From the NCBI GenBank assembly GCA_046350655.1, contig JAXMAB010000005.1:124001-188000 (forward strand): a DNA stretch of 64,000 nt, read 5' to 3'. Shown here piece after piece: positions 54,357 to 62,526 of this stretch. A program made the translations under genes and the position numbers. This stretch comes from JAEUHO01 sp046350655 (GTDB lineage Bacteria > Planctomycetota > PLA2 > JAEUHO01). The notes beneath the pieces are model-generated. The model did not search any database. It was given only the letters and a program-made list of their open reading frames with translations, and was not told the origin of the DNA. Within the stretch, counting starts at the first letter, position 1, and each line of letters starts with the position of its first letter.

Positions 54357-55150
54357 GGCGCGCCCCTCACCCACGACGGCTTGCGCTTCTCGAGGAACGC
54401 CGACAGGCCCTCCTGCGCCTCCGCGGACGCGCGCGCGTCGGCGATGTTGCGCGCCGTGAGGTCGATGAGCGCCTGGTCGGGCGCGAGCGCGTTGAGGCCC
54501 TTCATCAGGCGCTTGCAGCGCGTGACCGCCTCGGGGCCGCTCGACAGGAGCGCCGCCACGACGCGGTCGACGGCGGCGTCGAGGTCGGCGTCGGGCACGA
54601 CCTCCGAGACGAGGCCGAGCCGCTGGGCCGTCGCCGCGTCGAAGCGCTCCCCCGTCAGGAAGTAGCGGCGCGCGGCGGTCCAGCCGATGCGGGAGATCAC
54701 GTACGGCGAGATCGCCGCGGGCACGATGCCGAGCTTCACCTCGGGGAAGCCGATCGTCGTCGAGGCCGCGGCCACCGCGACGTCGACGGCGGCGAGCAGC
54801 CCCGCGCCGCCGCCGAGCGCGGCGCCGCGCACCTTCGCCACCACCGCCTTCGGGCAGCGGTCGACGGCCGCGAACGCCGCCGCGAACGCGCGCGCGTCCT
54901 CGAGGTTGCGCTCGGGCGGCAGCTGGCCGCTGCGGCGCATCCACGCGAGGTCGCCGCCCGCGCAGAAGAAGTCGCCCGTGCCCTCGAGCACCACGACGCG
55001 GACCTCGGCGTCGGTCGCGAGGGCCTCGAACGCCTCGCGCAGGCGCGCGGCGAGGCGGTCGTCGAACGCGTTGCGCTGCTCCGGCCGGTCGAGGACCACG
55101 CGGGCCAGCGGTCCGGACCGCTCGAGGCGCAGGGGCGGCTTGTCGTTCAC
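54353..55150 (-). CDS. enoyl-CoA hydratase family, probable methylglutaconyl-CoA hydratase
   Basis: The 265-residue crotonase-fold protein has the oxyanion-hole segments FFCAGGDLAWM and GAALGGGAGLLAAVDVAVA, followed by IGFPEVKLGIVPAAISPYV with the catalytic Glu region. The E-V-K-L-G-I-V-P-A-x-I-S-P-Y-V pattern is typical of methylglutaconyl-CoA hydratase (LiuC), which makes HMG-CoA for the lyase of this operon. The GTG at 55150 is preferred because GGAG lies 8 nt upstream; a GTG at 55174 overlaps the carboxyltransferase stop as GTGA and is a real alternative. Confidence 0.88.
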   Translation of the reverse strand: MNDKPPLRLERSGPLARVVLDRPEQRNAFDDRLAARLREAFEALATDAEVRVVVLEGTGDFFCAGGDLAWMRRSGQLPPERNLEDARAFAAAFAAVDRCPKAVVAKVRGAALGGGAGLLAAVDVAVAAASTTIGFPEVKLGIVPAAISPYVISRIGWTAARRYFLTGERFDAATAQRLGLVSEVVPDADLDAAVDRVVAALLSSGPEAVTRCKRLMKGLNALAPDQALIDLTARNIADARASAEAQEGLSAFLEKRKPSWVRGAP

Positions 55151-55170
55151 GGCGTCGCTCCGGTCCGGCG

Positions 55171-56781
55171 TCACATGCGGAAGACGGGCGGCGCCGGCGG
55201 GCCCACCGGGGCCTCGAGGGTCGCCGCCAACGCGAGGCCGAGGACGTCGCGCGTGCGCGTGGGCTCGATCACGCCGTCGTCCCAGAGGCGGGCCGAGCCG
55301 TAGTACGGGTGGCCCTCCTCCTCGTACTTGCGGCGGATCGGGTCGGCGAGCGCGGCCTCCTCCTCGGGGGTCATCGGCGGCTTGCCCTCGTAGGCCAGCT
55401 GGTCGCGCTTGACCGTCAGCATCACCTGCGCGGCCTGCTCGCCGCCCATCACGCTGATGCGCGCGTTCGGCCACGTGAACAGGAACCGCGCGTCGTACCC
55501 GCGGCCGCACATGCCGTAGTTGCCCGCGCCGAACGACGCGCCGACGATGACCGTCAGCCTCGGCACGTTGGCGGTGCTCACGGCCTGCACCAGCTTGGCC
55601 CCGTCGCGCGCGATGCCGCCGCTCTCCGCGGCGCGGCCGACCATGAACCCCGTCACGTTCTGCAGGAACAGGATCGGCACGCGGCGGTGGCAGCACAGCT
55701 CGACGAAGTGCGCGCCCTTCTGCGCGCTCTCGCTGAACAGCACGCCGTTGTTCGCGAGGATCCCGACCAGGATGCCGTGGATGCGCGCGAAGCCGGTCAC
55801 GAGCGTCGTGCCGTAGCGCGCCTTGAACTCGTGGAACCGGCTGCCGTCGACGAGGCGGCCGATCACCTCGCGGATGTCGTAGGGCGTGCGGACGTCCGTC
55901 GGCAGGATGCCGAGCAGGTCGTCGGGGTCGTGCTTCGGGTCCTCGCCCGCCACGACGTCGAAGCCGTGGGCCGGCGCGCGCCCGATCGTCGAGAGGATCG
56001 ACCGCGCCGTGCGCAGCGCCTCGTGGTCGTCGCGCGCGAAGTGGTCCGCGACGCCGCTGACGCGCGTGTGGACGTCGGCGCCGCCGAGCTCCTCGGCGGT
56101 CACGACCTCGCCCGTCGCGGCCTTCACGAGCGGCGGGCCCGCGAGGAAGATCGTGCCGTTGCCCTTCACGATCACGGCCTCGTCGCACATGGCCGGGACG
56201 TACGCGCCGCCCGCCGTGCACGACCCCATCACCACCGCGACCTGCGGCACCGACGCGGCCGACAGCACCGCCTGGTTCCGGAAGATGCGGCCGAAGTGGT
56301 ACTTGTCGGGGAACACGTCGGCCTGCAGCGGCAGGAACGCGCCGCCCGAGTCCACGAGGTAGACCGTCGGCAGGCGGTTCTCGAGCGCCACCTCCTGCGC
56401 CCGCACGTGTTTCTTCACCGTCAGCGGCAGGTACGAGCCGCCCTTCACGGTCGCGTCGTTGGCGACGACCATGACGCGCCGGCCGTGCACGAGGCCGATG
56501 CCCGTCACGACGCCCGCGGCCGCGCAGTCGTCGTCGTAGACGCCGTGGCCCGCGAGGGTCGAGAGCTCGAGGAAGGCGCTGCCCGGGTCGAGGAGCGCGT
56601 CGATCCGCTCCCGCGCGAGGAGCTTGCCGCGCTCCTTGTGCTTCTGCCGGGCCTTCTCGGGCCCGCCGAGCTGCAGCTTGCCGAGCACGGCGCGGAGGTC
56701 CGCCGCGAGCGCCTCGTGGTGGGCGCGGTTGCGGCGGTAGGAGTCGGAGGTCGGATCGACCCGGGTCGGGAGGACGTCCAT
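55171..56781 (-). CDS. acyl-CoA carboxyltransferase, methylcrotonyl-CoA carboxylase beta type
   Basis: The 536-residue product has both crotonase-like halves of a carboxyltransferase. KHKERGKLLARERIDALLDPGS, YLVDSGGAFLPLQADVFPD, VMGSCTAGGAYVPAMCDE and the C-terminal GGIARDGAKLV, VGASFGAGNYGMCGRGYDAR and MGGEQAAQVM are the signatures of the methylcrotonyl/geranyl-CoA type. It transfers CO2 from biotin to 3-methylcrotonyl-CoA. It is first in a five-gene cluster matching liuB-liuC-liuD-liuE of leucine/isovalerate use; isovaleryl-CoA dehydrogenase (liuA) is not in the window. A TAGGAT box lies at 56830. Confidence 0.93.
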   Translation of the reverse strand: MDVLPTRVDPTSDSYRRNRAHHEALAADLRAVLGKLQLGGPEKARQKHKERGKLLARERIDALLDPGSAFLELSTLAGHGVYDDDCAAAGVVTGIGLVHGRRVMVVANDATVKGGSYLPLTVKKHVRAQEVALENRLPTVYLVDSGGAFLPLQADVFPDKYHFGRIFRNQAVLSAASVPQVAVVMGSCTAGGAYVPAMCDEAVIVKGNGTIFLAGPPLVKAATGEVVTAEELGGADVHTRVSGVADHFARDDHEALRTARSILSTIGRAPAHGFDVVAGEDPKHDPDDLLGILPTDVRTPYDIREVIGRLVDGSRFHEFKARYGTTLVTGFARIHGILVGILANNGVLFSESAQKGAHFVELCCHRRVPILFLQNVTGFMVGRAAESGGIARDGAKLVQAVSTANVPRLTVIVGASFGAGNYGMCGRGYDARFLFTWPNARISVMGGEQAAQVMLTVKRDQLAYEGKPPMTPEEEAALADPIRRKYEEEGHPYYGSARLWDDGVIEPTRTRDVLGLALAATLEAPVGPPAPPVFRM

Positions 56782-56902
56782 CGGGGCTGCCGGGCCCGGC
56801 GGGAGCAGGATCGCCCCCGGGGGGGCCGCATCCTATCCGCCGACCGCCCCGCGGGCCCCCCCACGCCTCCCCCGTCCCCCCGGGACCGCGGCCCGCCTCG
56901 GG

Positions 56903-56919
56903 GCACGCGAGGCCCGGCC
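56903..56919 (+). repeat. dispersed GC element, GCAC variant
   Basis: GCACGCGAGGCCCGGCC in a divergent gap. With flanking bases it is identical over about 21 nt to the copy at 63103. Confidence 0.55.
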
Positions 56920-56997
56920 CGCTGCGGGTGGGGGCGAAACGGTCCGATCTGCCCCCATACGGAGTAGTCTGACCGCCGGTTCGCGGAGACCGTGACC

Positions 56998-57912
56998 ATG
57001 CGGATGTCCTTCGTCCTGTCGATCGCGACGTCCCTCGGCCTCGCGTCCCTCGGGCTGGGGCAGGCGCTCGCCGCCCCCGAGGCCGCGGGCTCGCCGGCGC
57101 CGACGGGCGGCCTGCGCGGCTACCAGGCGCGCCTCGAGGCCGAGACGGTGCGCATCCTCGGCACCGAGGTCTCCGGGGAGATGAAGGCGCGGCTCGGCGC
57201 GCGCGGCACCTCCCTGTGGGCGTGTATGTCGGTGAAGGAATGGCAGCGCCAGGTGGTCGCGGAGGCGCCCTCGCTCGCGCGGTCGGTCGAGGTCTGCATC
57301 CGCCGCAGCGAGGTCCTGTGGCGCGAGGCCGGCGTCGCCGACGCGCTGACCGACCCGATCCCGCAGATGGCGTCCGTCCACGCGATGCAGCGCGGGCTCG
57401 TGCGCGTCCTCGTGCAGCTGGGCGTCCGCAGCACGCCGCCGCCCGCGTCGCTCACCGCGCCGCGGACCGCCGCGACGGCCGCGCCCGCCGCGCCGCCGGC
57501 GAACGTCGCGATGACGCTGGCCCCGACGCCGATGCCGCGTCGCGCGGCGGCGCCCGCGCCGGTCCCCGCCCCCGCCGCGCTCTCGCCGGTTCAGCTCGCC
57601 GCCTACGCCGACACGCTCGACCGCGAGACCCTGCGCATCCTCACCCCGGAGGTCGTGGGGCCGGTGCTGGCGGCCCTGACCGCGCACCGCGCCGAGCTGC
57701 GGGCCGCGACCACGGTCCGCGCGTGGCGCGACGCGCTGGTGGCGGCCCACCCGGAGCTCGCGAAGGCCGCCGCGGTCCTCGAGCGCCGCACCGAGGTGCT
57801 CCGCGAGCAGCACGGCGTCCGCGACGCGTACGCGTCCGACGCGACGCAGCGCGCCGCCGTCCGGGGGCTGCAGGCGGGCCTCGACCGGCTGCTGAAGCAG
57901 TTCGGGCGGTAG
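56998..57912 (+). CDS. exported protein with two copies of an unrecognised domain
   Basis: The 304-residue product has a signal peptide (FVLSIATSLGLASLGLGQALA) and two helical domains of about 100 residues (about 38-145 and 200-303) joined by a Pro/Ala linker. They align by eye: LRGYQARLEAETVRILGTEV with LAAYADTLDRETLRILTPEV, VKEWQRQVVAEAPSLARSVE with VRAWRDALVAAHPELAKAAA, then RRSEVLWREAGVADA with RRTEVLREQHGVRDA, and GLVRVLVQLG with GLDRLLKQFG. The first copy alone has cysteines. I know no family with this pattern. The ATG at 56998 is preferred over GTG 56992 by spacing from GGAG. A TAGTCT box is at 56965. Confidence 0.65.
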   Translation: MRMSFVLSIATSLGLASLGLGQALAAPEAAGSPAPTGGLRGYQARLEAETVRILGTEVSGEMKARLGARGTSLWACMSVKEWQRQVVAEAPSLARSVEVCIRRSEVLWREAGVADALTDPIPQMASVHAMQRGLVRVLVQLGVRSTPPPASLTAPRTAATAAPAAPPANVAMTLAPTPMPRRAAAPAPVPAPAALSPVQLAAYADTLDRETLRILTPEVVGPVLAALTAHRAELRAATTVRAWRDALVAAHPELAKAAAVLERRTEVLREQHGVRDAYASDATQRAAVRGLQAGLDRLLKQFGR

Positions 57913-57924
57913 GCGCCGGCGCCG

Positions 57925-57957
57925 GCCCGGCCGGGCGAAGGCCCCCGCCGGCCGGGC
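57925..57957 (+). terminator. hairpin terminator with element-like loop
   Basis: A 10-bp perfect stem GCCCGGCCGG/CCGGCCGGGC around the loop GCGAAGGCCCCCG, close to the dispersed core GCGAGGCCC. It lies 12 bp after the stop. Confidence 0.65.
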
Positions 57958-58044
57958 GGGACCGGGACCAAGTCACCGGGGCGAACGCCCCCCGTGGCCG
58001 GAGGAAGGTGCCGCACGAGCCGCGGACCGGGTGAAGATGTGCGG

Positions 58045-58965
58045 ATGGCCTCCGGCTCCCCCCTCCAGCGCGCGACGTTCGCGGTGAGCGTCCTGACGCT
58101 CGGCGTCGCCGGGTTCGCCATCCTCCGCACGCCGGCGACGCCCGCGGGCTCGAACGGCCCGTCGGCGGCCCCGCCGCCCGCCTCGGGGATCGTGACGGAC
58201 GCCGGCAGCATCCGCGACGGCGGCAGCTTCTACTACGGACGGACCGCCAACCGGCTCACGCCGCCGACCCGGATCGACGGCGGGCTGTTCTCCGACCGCG
58301 TGGACGAGTGCACGAACGGATGCCCCGTCGGCATGCGGATGATCGAGGGCCCGGAGGCGTTCGCCCAGGGCGTCAACGCGGTCCAGTCGGTCGGCTCCAC
58401 CCTCGACGTCCTCGCCGCGGCCGCCGCCGACGTCGTGCCGGCCTTCGCGGAGACCGCGCGCGCGGTCCGCGCCGAGCAGGTCGTGTGGTCGACGCCGAGG
58501 GCCCCGCGGACGCGCCGGGTGTTCTCGCTCGGCATGCCCCGACCGGACTACGGCGAGGACGCCGCGATGGTCGTGTACTGCGCGTACGACCACTGCGACC
58601 CGATCTTCGACGCGAACCGCGTCGAGGACTGCCCGTCGGGCGGCAGCCACGTGCTCGTGGCGCGCATCGAACGCACCACCCCCGAGGGCCGGACGATCGT
58701 CGCGGGCCTCGTCGAGGTCGAGGTGCGCCCGACGCCGGCGACGCCGGGCGCGGAGGTCAGCGCCGGACCCGCCGCGATGCCGGTGATGATGGTGGTCGCG
58801 CCGGTCTACATGCACTTCGGCGCCGGCCGCCGCGGCCGCGTGCAGGGCCTGTTCCTCGACGCGAACGGCGCGATCTTCTCGTTCGGCGCCGACCGGGCCC
58901 CGCAGCCGGTCGCCGCGACGCCCGGGCTCCGCCTCGCGCTGGAGCGCGTCCTCAAGCGCGCCTGA
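58045..58965 (+). CDS. membrane-anchored or exported protein, function unknown
   Basis: The 306-residue product has one N-terminal hydrophobic segment (ATFAVSVLTLGVAGFAIL) with a short positive start, so it is anchored or exported. The rest includes CTNGCPVGMRMIEGPEAFAQ, AMVVYCAYDHCDPIFDANR and a Met-rich hydrophobic stretch (AAMPVMMVVAPVYMHFG). Two CxxxC-like pairs could bind metal or form disulfides. I recognise no family. The ATG at 58045 is used; GTG 58039 in the same frame is an alternative. Similar size and position suggest it accompanies the preceding duplicated-domain gene, but a hairpin lies between. Confidence 0.5.
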   Translation: MASGSPLQRATFAVSVLTLGVAGFAILRTPATPAGSNGPSAAPPPASGIVTDAGSIRDGGSFYYGRTANRLTPPTRIDGGLFSDRVDECTNGCPVGMRMIEGPEAFAQGVNAVQSVGSTLDVLAAAAADVVPAFAETARAVRAEQVVWSTPRAPRTRRVFSLGMPRPDYGEDAAMVVYCAYDHCDPIFDANRVEDCPSGGSHVLVARIERTTPEGRTIVAGLVEVEVRPTPATPGAEVSAGPAAMPVMMVVAPVYMHFGAGRRGRVQGLFLDANGAIFSFGADRAPQPVAATPGLRLALERVLKRA

Positions 58966-59110
58966 CCCGCGTCGCCGGCGCCCGGCCCGCGACGGGGCGA
59001 CGGCGGGTCGCGGGGAGCGGACGGACCGTCGGCGCCTCGACCGGGGCTCCCGTCCGGCGCCGGACGGTGGCACGCTCTGGACCCCGGCGCGCCTCCGCCC
59101 GCCCGGATGC

Positions 59111-60985
59111 GTGACCCTCCCGACCACCCCCCCCGCCCCCGACCCCGACCCCGCCGCGGCGCCGCGCACGCGTCGTCGGTCGTGGGTCCTCGCCGCGGCG
59201 GTCGTCGCCGCGCTGGCGGGCATCGGGGCGCTCCTGCTCGCGGCATCCCTCGGCGGCCCCGACGACGACGGCCGCGTGGCGCCGGTCGACGTGGACCCCG
59301 CCGGCCCCGACGCGCGCCTGCGCGGCGCCGACCGGCCGACGCGCCCGGTCCCGCCGGACGCCGTGGACGTCTTCGTCGTCACCGCGGAGCGCGGCGAGCC
59401 GGTCGAGGGCGTCGAGGTGCGCCGCCGCGCCTCGCTCGCGGGCCTCGTGGCCGCCGACGCGGCGGCCGGCGCGTCGGAGACCCGCGTCACCGACGCCGAC
59501 GGCCGCGTGCGGCTCCGCGGCGGGTTCCCCGCGTTAGTGGACGTCGCGTCTGACGCGTTCGTCGCGACCCCCGCCGTCGTCGCGACCGAAGGCGGCCGTA
59601 CGCTGCGGTTCGAGGTCGCGCCGCGGCCCGTCGCGCGCGGCAGCCTCCTCGAGGAACCGGCGGCCACCGGCCTCGCGGGGTGGACCGTCGGCTCCGCGGA
59701 GCCGCCCGCCGACGCCGAGGCGCCGCGCACCGACGAGCGCGGGCTCGTCACCTGGCCCGGCCGCCACGGCCTGCCCGGCGCGCTCGCGGCGACCGACGGC
59801 CGCCGCCGCGTCCACGCCTTCCTCCTGCACGCGATGCCCGGCCGCTCCGACGTCCGGCTCGCCGTCCCGCCCGTCGCCCGCACGACGCGGCTGCACGTGG
59901 TGGACCCCGAGGGCCGCCCCGTCGCGGGGGCCCGCGCGTGGGTGCTCTCGGCCGACAGCGGCGTCTCCATCGCGCTCGACGACGGCGGCGAGGGCGACCT
60001 CGAGTACGGCGCGCGCGATCCCGTGCCGCTCGTCGTGACGGCGCCCGGTCGGGTGCGCCGCCGGGCCGAGGCCGACGGCCGGCCCGAGCTGTTCGTGCGC
60101 CTCGAGCCCGCCGCGAGCCGCGCGTTCCGCCTGCGCCGCGACGACGGCGCCGACGTCCCCGACGGCACGCGGCTCGTCGGCACGACGACCGGCCCGTCGA
60201 GCTACGGCCCGCAGGGACCGGGCCTCGCGTTCGAGGGCGCCTCGTCCGGCGGCGTCGTCCGCGTGGACGACCTCCCCTCGACGCCGTTCTCGGCGCGCGT
60301 GCTCGTCCGCGGCCCCGGCCTGCTCACGACGGCCGCCGTCGAGGCCGGGAACGATCCCGCGGTGCCGTCCGACGTGCGCGTCGCCGCGCCGCGCCCCGTC
60401 ACGCTCCACGTCGCCCGCGCGGACGGGGCGCCCGAGGCGTCGCTGCTCACGCTGCACGCGCCGCGGTTCGGGCGCTGCGCCGAGGCCGGGGACGCGCTGC
60501 GCGCGGTCCTCGAGGAAGCCGTCCACGCCGGGCGCAGCGACGCGGCGCTCGCGACCCTCGTGCTGCGCGCGGGGCCCGACGCGACCCTCGACGTGCCGTT
60601 CGCGGACGTCCCGCTCGGCGTCGAGGTGCTCGCGGCCGACGGGGCCACGGGCTGCGCCGTCGTGCCGCCCGGCGAGGGCGCGGTCGCGCTCGACGTGCGG
60701 CTCGCGGCGCCCGCCGCGGCGCCGCCCGCGGCCACGGCGGTCGTCGTCGAGTGGGAGGACGGCGCGCCGGCGGCGCTCGTCGAGCTCGAGGTCGTGCGCG
60801 ACGAGCGGGGCGCGGTCCCCTCCCGCGCCACCACCGACTCGTCCGGCGCGGCCCTCCTCCCGGAGACGTCGGGCCGCTTCGTCGTCACGACCACGCGTCC
60901 CGACGGCAGCCGCTTCTCCGGCGACGGCCCGCTCCTGCTCCCGGCGCCGGGCATCCCGCGCGTCCGCCTGCGCGCGGCCCGCTGA
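59111..60985 (+). CDS. membrane-anchored protein with regulatory-like beta domains
   Basis: The 624-residue product starts with a Pro-rich cytoplasmic piece, Arg residues and a transmembrane helix (SWVLAAAVVAALAGIGALLLAASLG), so most of it is outside the cytoplasm. Several carboxypeptidase-regulatory/CnaB-like modules are visible: VDVFVVTAERGEPVEGVEVR ... TDADGRVRLRGGFP, LHVVDPEGRPVAGARAWVL, and VVEWEDGAPAALVELEVV ... TDSSGAALLPETSG. There is no catalytic motif. The GTG at 59111 lacks a good ribosome site. Function unknown; a structural or binding role at the envelope is likely. Its architecture recalls the exported protein at 19475. Confidence 0.55.
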   Translation: MTLPTTPPAPDPDPAAAPRTRRRSWVLAAAVVAALAGIGALLLAASLGGPDDDGRVAPVDVDPAGPDARLRGADRPTRPVPPDAVDVFVVTAERGEPVEGVEVRRRASLAGLVAADAAAGASETRVTDADGRVRLRGGFPALVDVASDAFVATPAVVATEGGRTLRFEVAPRPVARGSLLEEPAATGLAGWTVGSAEPPADAEAPRTDERGLVTWPGRHGLPGALAATDGRRRVHAFLLHAMPGRSDVRLAVPPVARTTRLHVVDPEGRPVAGARAWVLSADSGVSIALDDGGEGDLEYGARDPVPLVVTAPGRVRRRAEADGRPELFVRLEPAASRAFRLRRDDGADVPDGTRLVGTTTGPSSYGPQGPGLAFEGASSGGVVRVDDLPSTPFSARVLVRGPGLLTTAAVEAGNDPAVPSDVRVAAPRPVTLHVARADGAPEASLLTLHAPRFGRCAEAGDALRAVLEEAVHAGRSDAALATLVLRAGPDATLDVPFADVPLGVEVLAADGATGCAVVPPGEGAVALDVRLAAPAAAPPAATAVVVEWEDGAPAALVELEVVRDERGAVPSRATTDSSGAALLPETSGRFVVTTTRPDGSRFSGDGPLLLPAPGIPRVRLRAAR

Positions 60986-61051
60986 CCTCGCGCGCCCGCG
61001 CAACCGCCCCGGGGCCCCGGCGCGGCGCCCCCGGGACACCTCCGCCGTCGC

Positions 61052-61057
61052 TATACT
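61052..61057 (+). promoter_or_regulatory. -10 box TATACT of the Nfu gene
   Basis: 24 nt before the ATG, with CGGAG between. It is the closest match to the classical TATAAT in the window. Confidence 0.45.
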
Positions 61058-61081
61058 CCGGGTCCACGCTCCGGAGACGCC

Positions 61082-61417
61082 ATGTCCGCCACCCCGCCCC
61101 CCCCGCCCCCCGAGACCGGCGCGCCGACGAACGACGTCGAGCGCATCAAGGCGATCCTCGAGGAGATCCGTCCCTACCTCCAGCGCGACGGAGGCGACTG
61201 CGAGTTCGTCTCGTACGAGAACAAGGTCGTCAACCTGAAGCTGCACGGCGCCTGCGGCACCTGCCCCTCCAGCCTCATGACCCTCCGCATGGGCATCGAG
61301 AATGCCATCCGCGAACAGGTCCCCGACCTCCAGATGGTCCGCAACGTCGACCAGCCCGATCCCGCCCACGGCCACCATGGACACGGGCACGGACATGGGC
61401 ACGGGCACTTCGGCTGA
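61082..61417 (+). CDS. NifU C-terminal domain (Nfu-type) Fe-S scaffold with His-rich tail
   Basis: The 111-residue product is an Nfu domain: VERIKAILEEIRPYLQRDGGD, LKLHGACGTCPSSLMTLRMG with the cluster cysteines Cys58 and Cys61, and IENAIREQVPDL. Two molecules hold a 4Fe-4S cluster between them and pass it to target enzymes. The C-terminus adds eight histidines alternating with Gly after residue 95 (HGHHGHGHGHGHGHFG), not part of the usual domain; it could bind Ni, Zn or Fe. The N-terminus is Pro-rich. No isc or suf genes are adjacent. Confidence 0.9.
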   Translation: MSATPPPPPPETGAPTNDVERIKAILEEIRPYLQRDGGDCEFVSYENKVVNLKLHGACGTCPSSLMTLRMGIENAIREQVPDLQMVRNVDQPDPAHGHHGHGHGHGHGHFG

Positions 61418-61737
61418 GGACGGGAAGGGCGGGATCTAGGAAGGGCAGAGCGGCCGCGCTGGGGGCGCGTCGGGGTTCGCGGTGACGCGAGGCCCGGTGC
61501 GCAGCGCACCGGACCTGGCGTCACCCTCGGAGTTCGTCGCGCCTGCTGGCGCTCCTCCTCCTCGGGGGCCTCGCTCGCAGGACGCGGTGCAGCCCTAGCC
61601 TCGCTCGGCCCCGCTCCCGCGACCCGTCCCCATCGCGGCCGTGTGCGAGGGAAGAGCCCTTCGCCAGCAAGAGCAGAGAGAGAGAGAGAGAACAGAGGAA
61701 GAGATCGAGCGGCCGACGCGCGGCAGGAGGTGAGTGC
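61418..61737. other. 320-bp gap before the SDR gene, no convincing gene
   Basis: Contains the two-stem hairpin with the dispersed element (61481-61525) and a purine tract of (AG) repeats followed by GAGAACAGAGGAAGAG (about 61682-61709). That tract resembles the GA-rich loop at 8859-8880. The perfect ribosome site AGGAGGTGA ends 5 nt before the SDR start. Confidence 0.5.
61481..61525 (+). repeat. two-stem hairpin containing a dispersed GC element
   Basis: Outer stem GGTGACGC/GCGTCACC and inner stem CCGGTGCGC/GCGCACCGG, with GAGGC at their junction. It follows the Nfu gene and may terminate it. Confidence 0.65.
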
Positions 61738-62508
61738 ATGAGCGGCGAGCAACACGGCTGCGCGGTCGTGACGGGCGGAGCAGGCGGCGTCGGACAGGCC
61801 GTCGCGAGGAGACTCGTCGCCGCAGGGTATGACGTCGCGCTCGCGGGACGGCATCGAGAGACGCTCGAAGGGGCGGCCCGCGAGCTCGCGAAGGACGGCC
61901 GGCGCGTCGTGCCCGTCGTGTTCGACGTCGCGGACCGGGCCGCGGTCGAGGCCGGGATCCGCGAGGCCCGCGCGGCCCTGGGCCCGGTCGGCGTCGTCGT
62001 GAACGCGGCCGGCGTCGCCGAGTCGGCCCCCGTGCTGCCCCCCGACGACGCGTTGTTCGACCGCACCCTCGCCACGAACGTCCGCGGCCCGTGGGTCGTC
62101 ACCACCGCGTGCCTCCCCGACATGATCGCGGCCCGCCGCGGCGTCGTCGTCAACGTCGCGAGCACCGCGGGCCTGCGGGCCTTCAAGTACGTCGCGGCCT
62201 ACGTCGCGAGCAAACACGCGCTCGTCGGGCTCACGCGGGCGCTGGCCGAGGACCTCCGCGGCAAGGGCGTCACCGTCCACGCCGTGTGCCCCGGCTTCCT
62301 CGACACCCCCATGACCGACCGCACCGTCGCGAAGATCATGGCCGCGACCGGACGCACCCGCGCGCAGGCGATCACCGACGTGCTCGCCACCGACCACCAG
62401 ACCCGGCTGCTGCACCCCGACGAGGTCGCCGCCGCGGTCCTCGCGCTCGTCGCCGACGCGTCCGTCACCGGCGCCCCGTCCGGGACCGGGTCCATCGTCG
62501 AGCTCTGA
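61738..62508 (+). CDS. SDR family oxidoreductase (FabG-like)
   Basis: The 256-residue product has the classical SDR layout: cofactor loop VVTGGAGGVGQ (T-G-x3-G-x-G), NAAG near residue 90, catalytic Ser in NVASTAG and Tyr155-Lys159 in YVASK. It reduces or oxidises a carbonyl/alcohol with NAD(P)H. It is close to 3-oxoacyl-ACP and acetoacetyl-CoA reductases (FabG, PhbB) and 3-hydroxybutyrate dehydrogenase. VHAVCPGFLDTPMTDRTVAKI ... ATDHQTRLLHPDEVA resembles dehydrogenases acting on CoA thioesters. Exact substrate unknown. AGGAGGTGA before the ATG is the best ribosome site in the window. It converges with the lipoprotein gene 18 bp away. Confidence 0.9.
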   Translation: MSGEQHGCAVVTGGAGGVGQAVARRLVAAGYDVALAGRHRETLEGAARELAKDGRRVVPVVFDVADRAAVEAGIREARAALGPVGVVVNAAGVAESAPVLPPDDALFDRTLATNVRGPWVVTTACLPDMIAARRGVVVNVASTAGLRAFKYVAAYVASKHALVGLTRALAEDLRGKGVTVHAVCPGFLDTPMTDRTVAKIMAATGRTRAQAITDVLATDHQTRLLHPDEVAAAVLALVADASVTGAPSGTGSIVEL

Positions 62509-62526
62509 CCCGCGCGGCGGCGCGAA

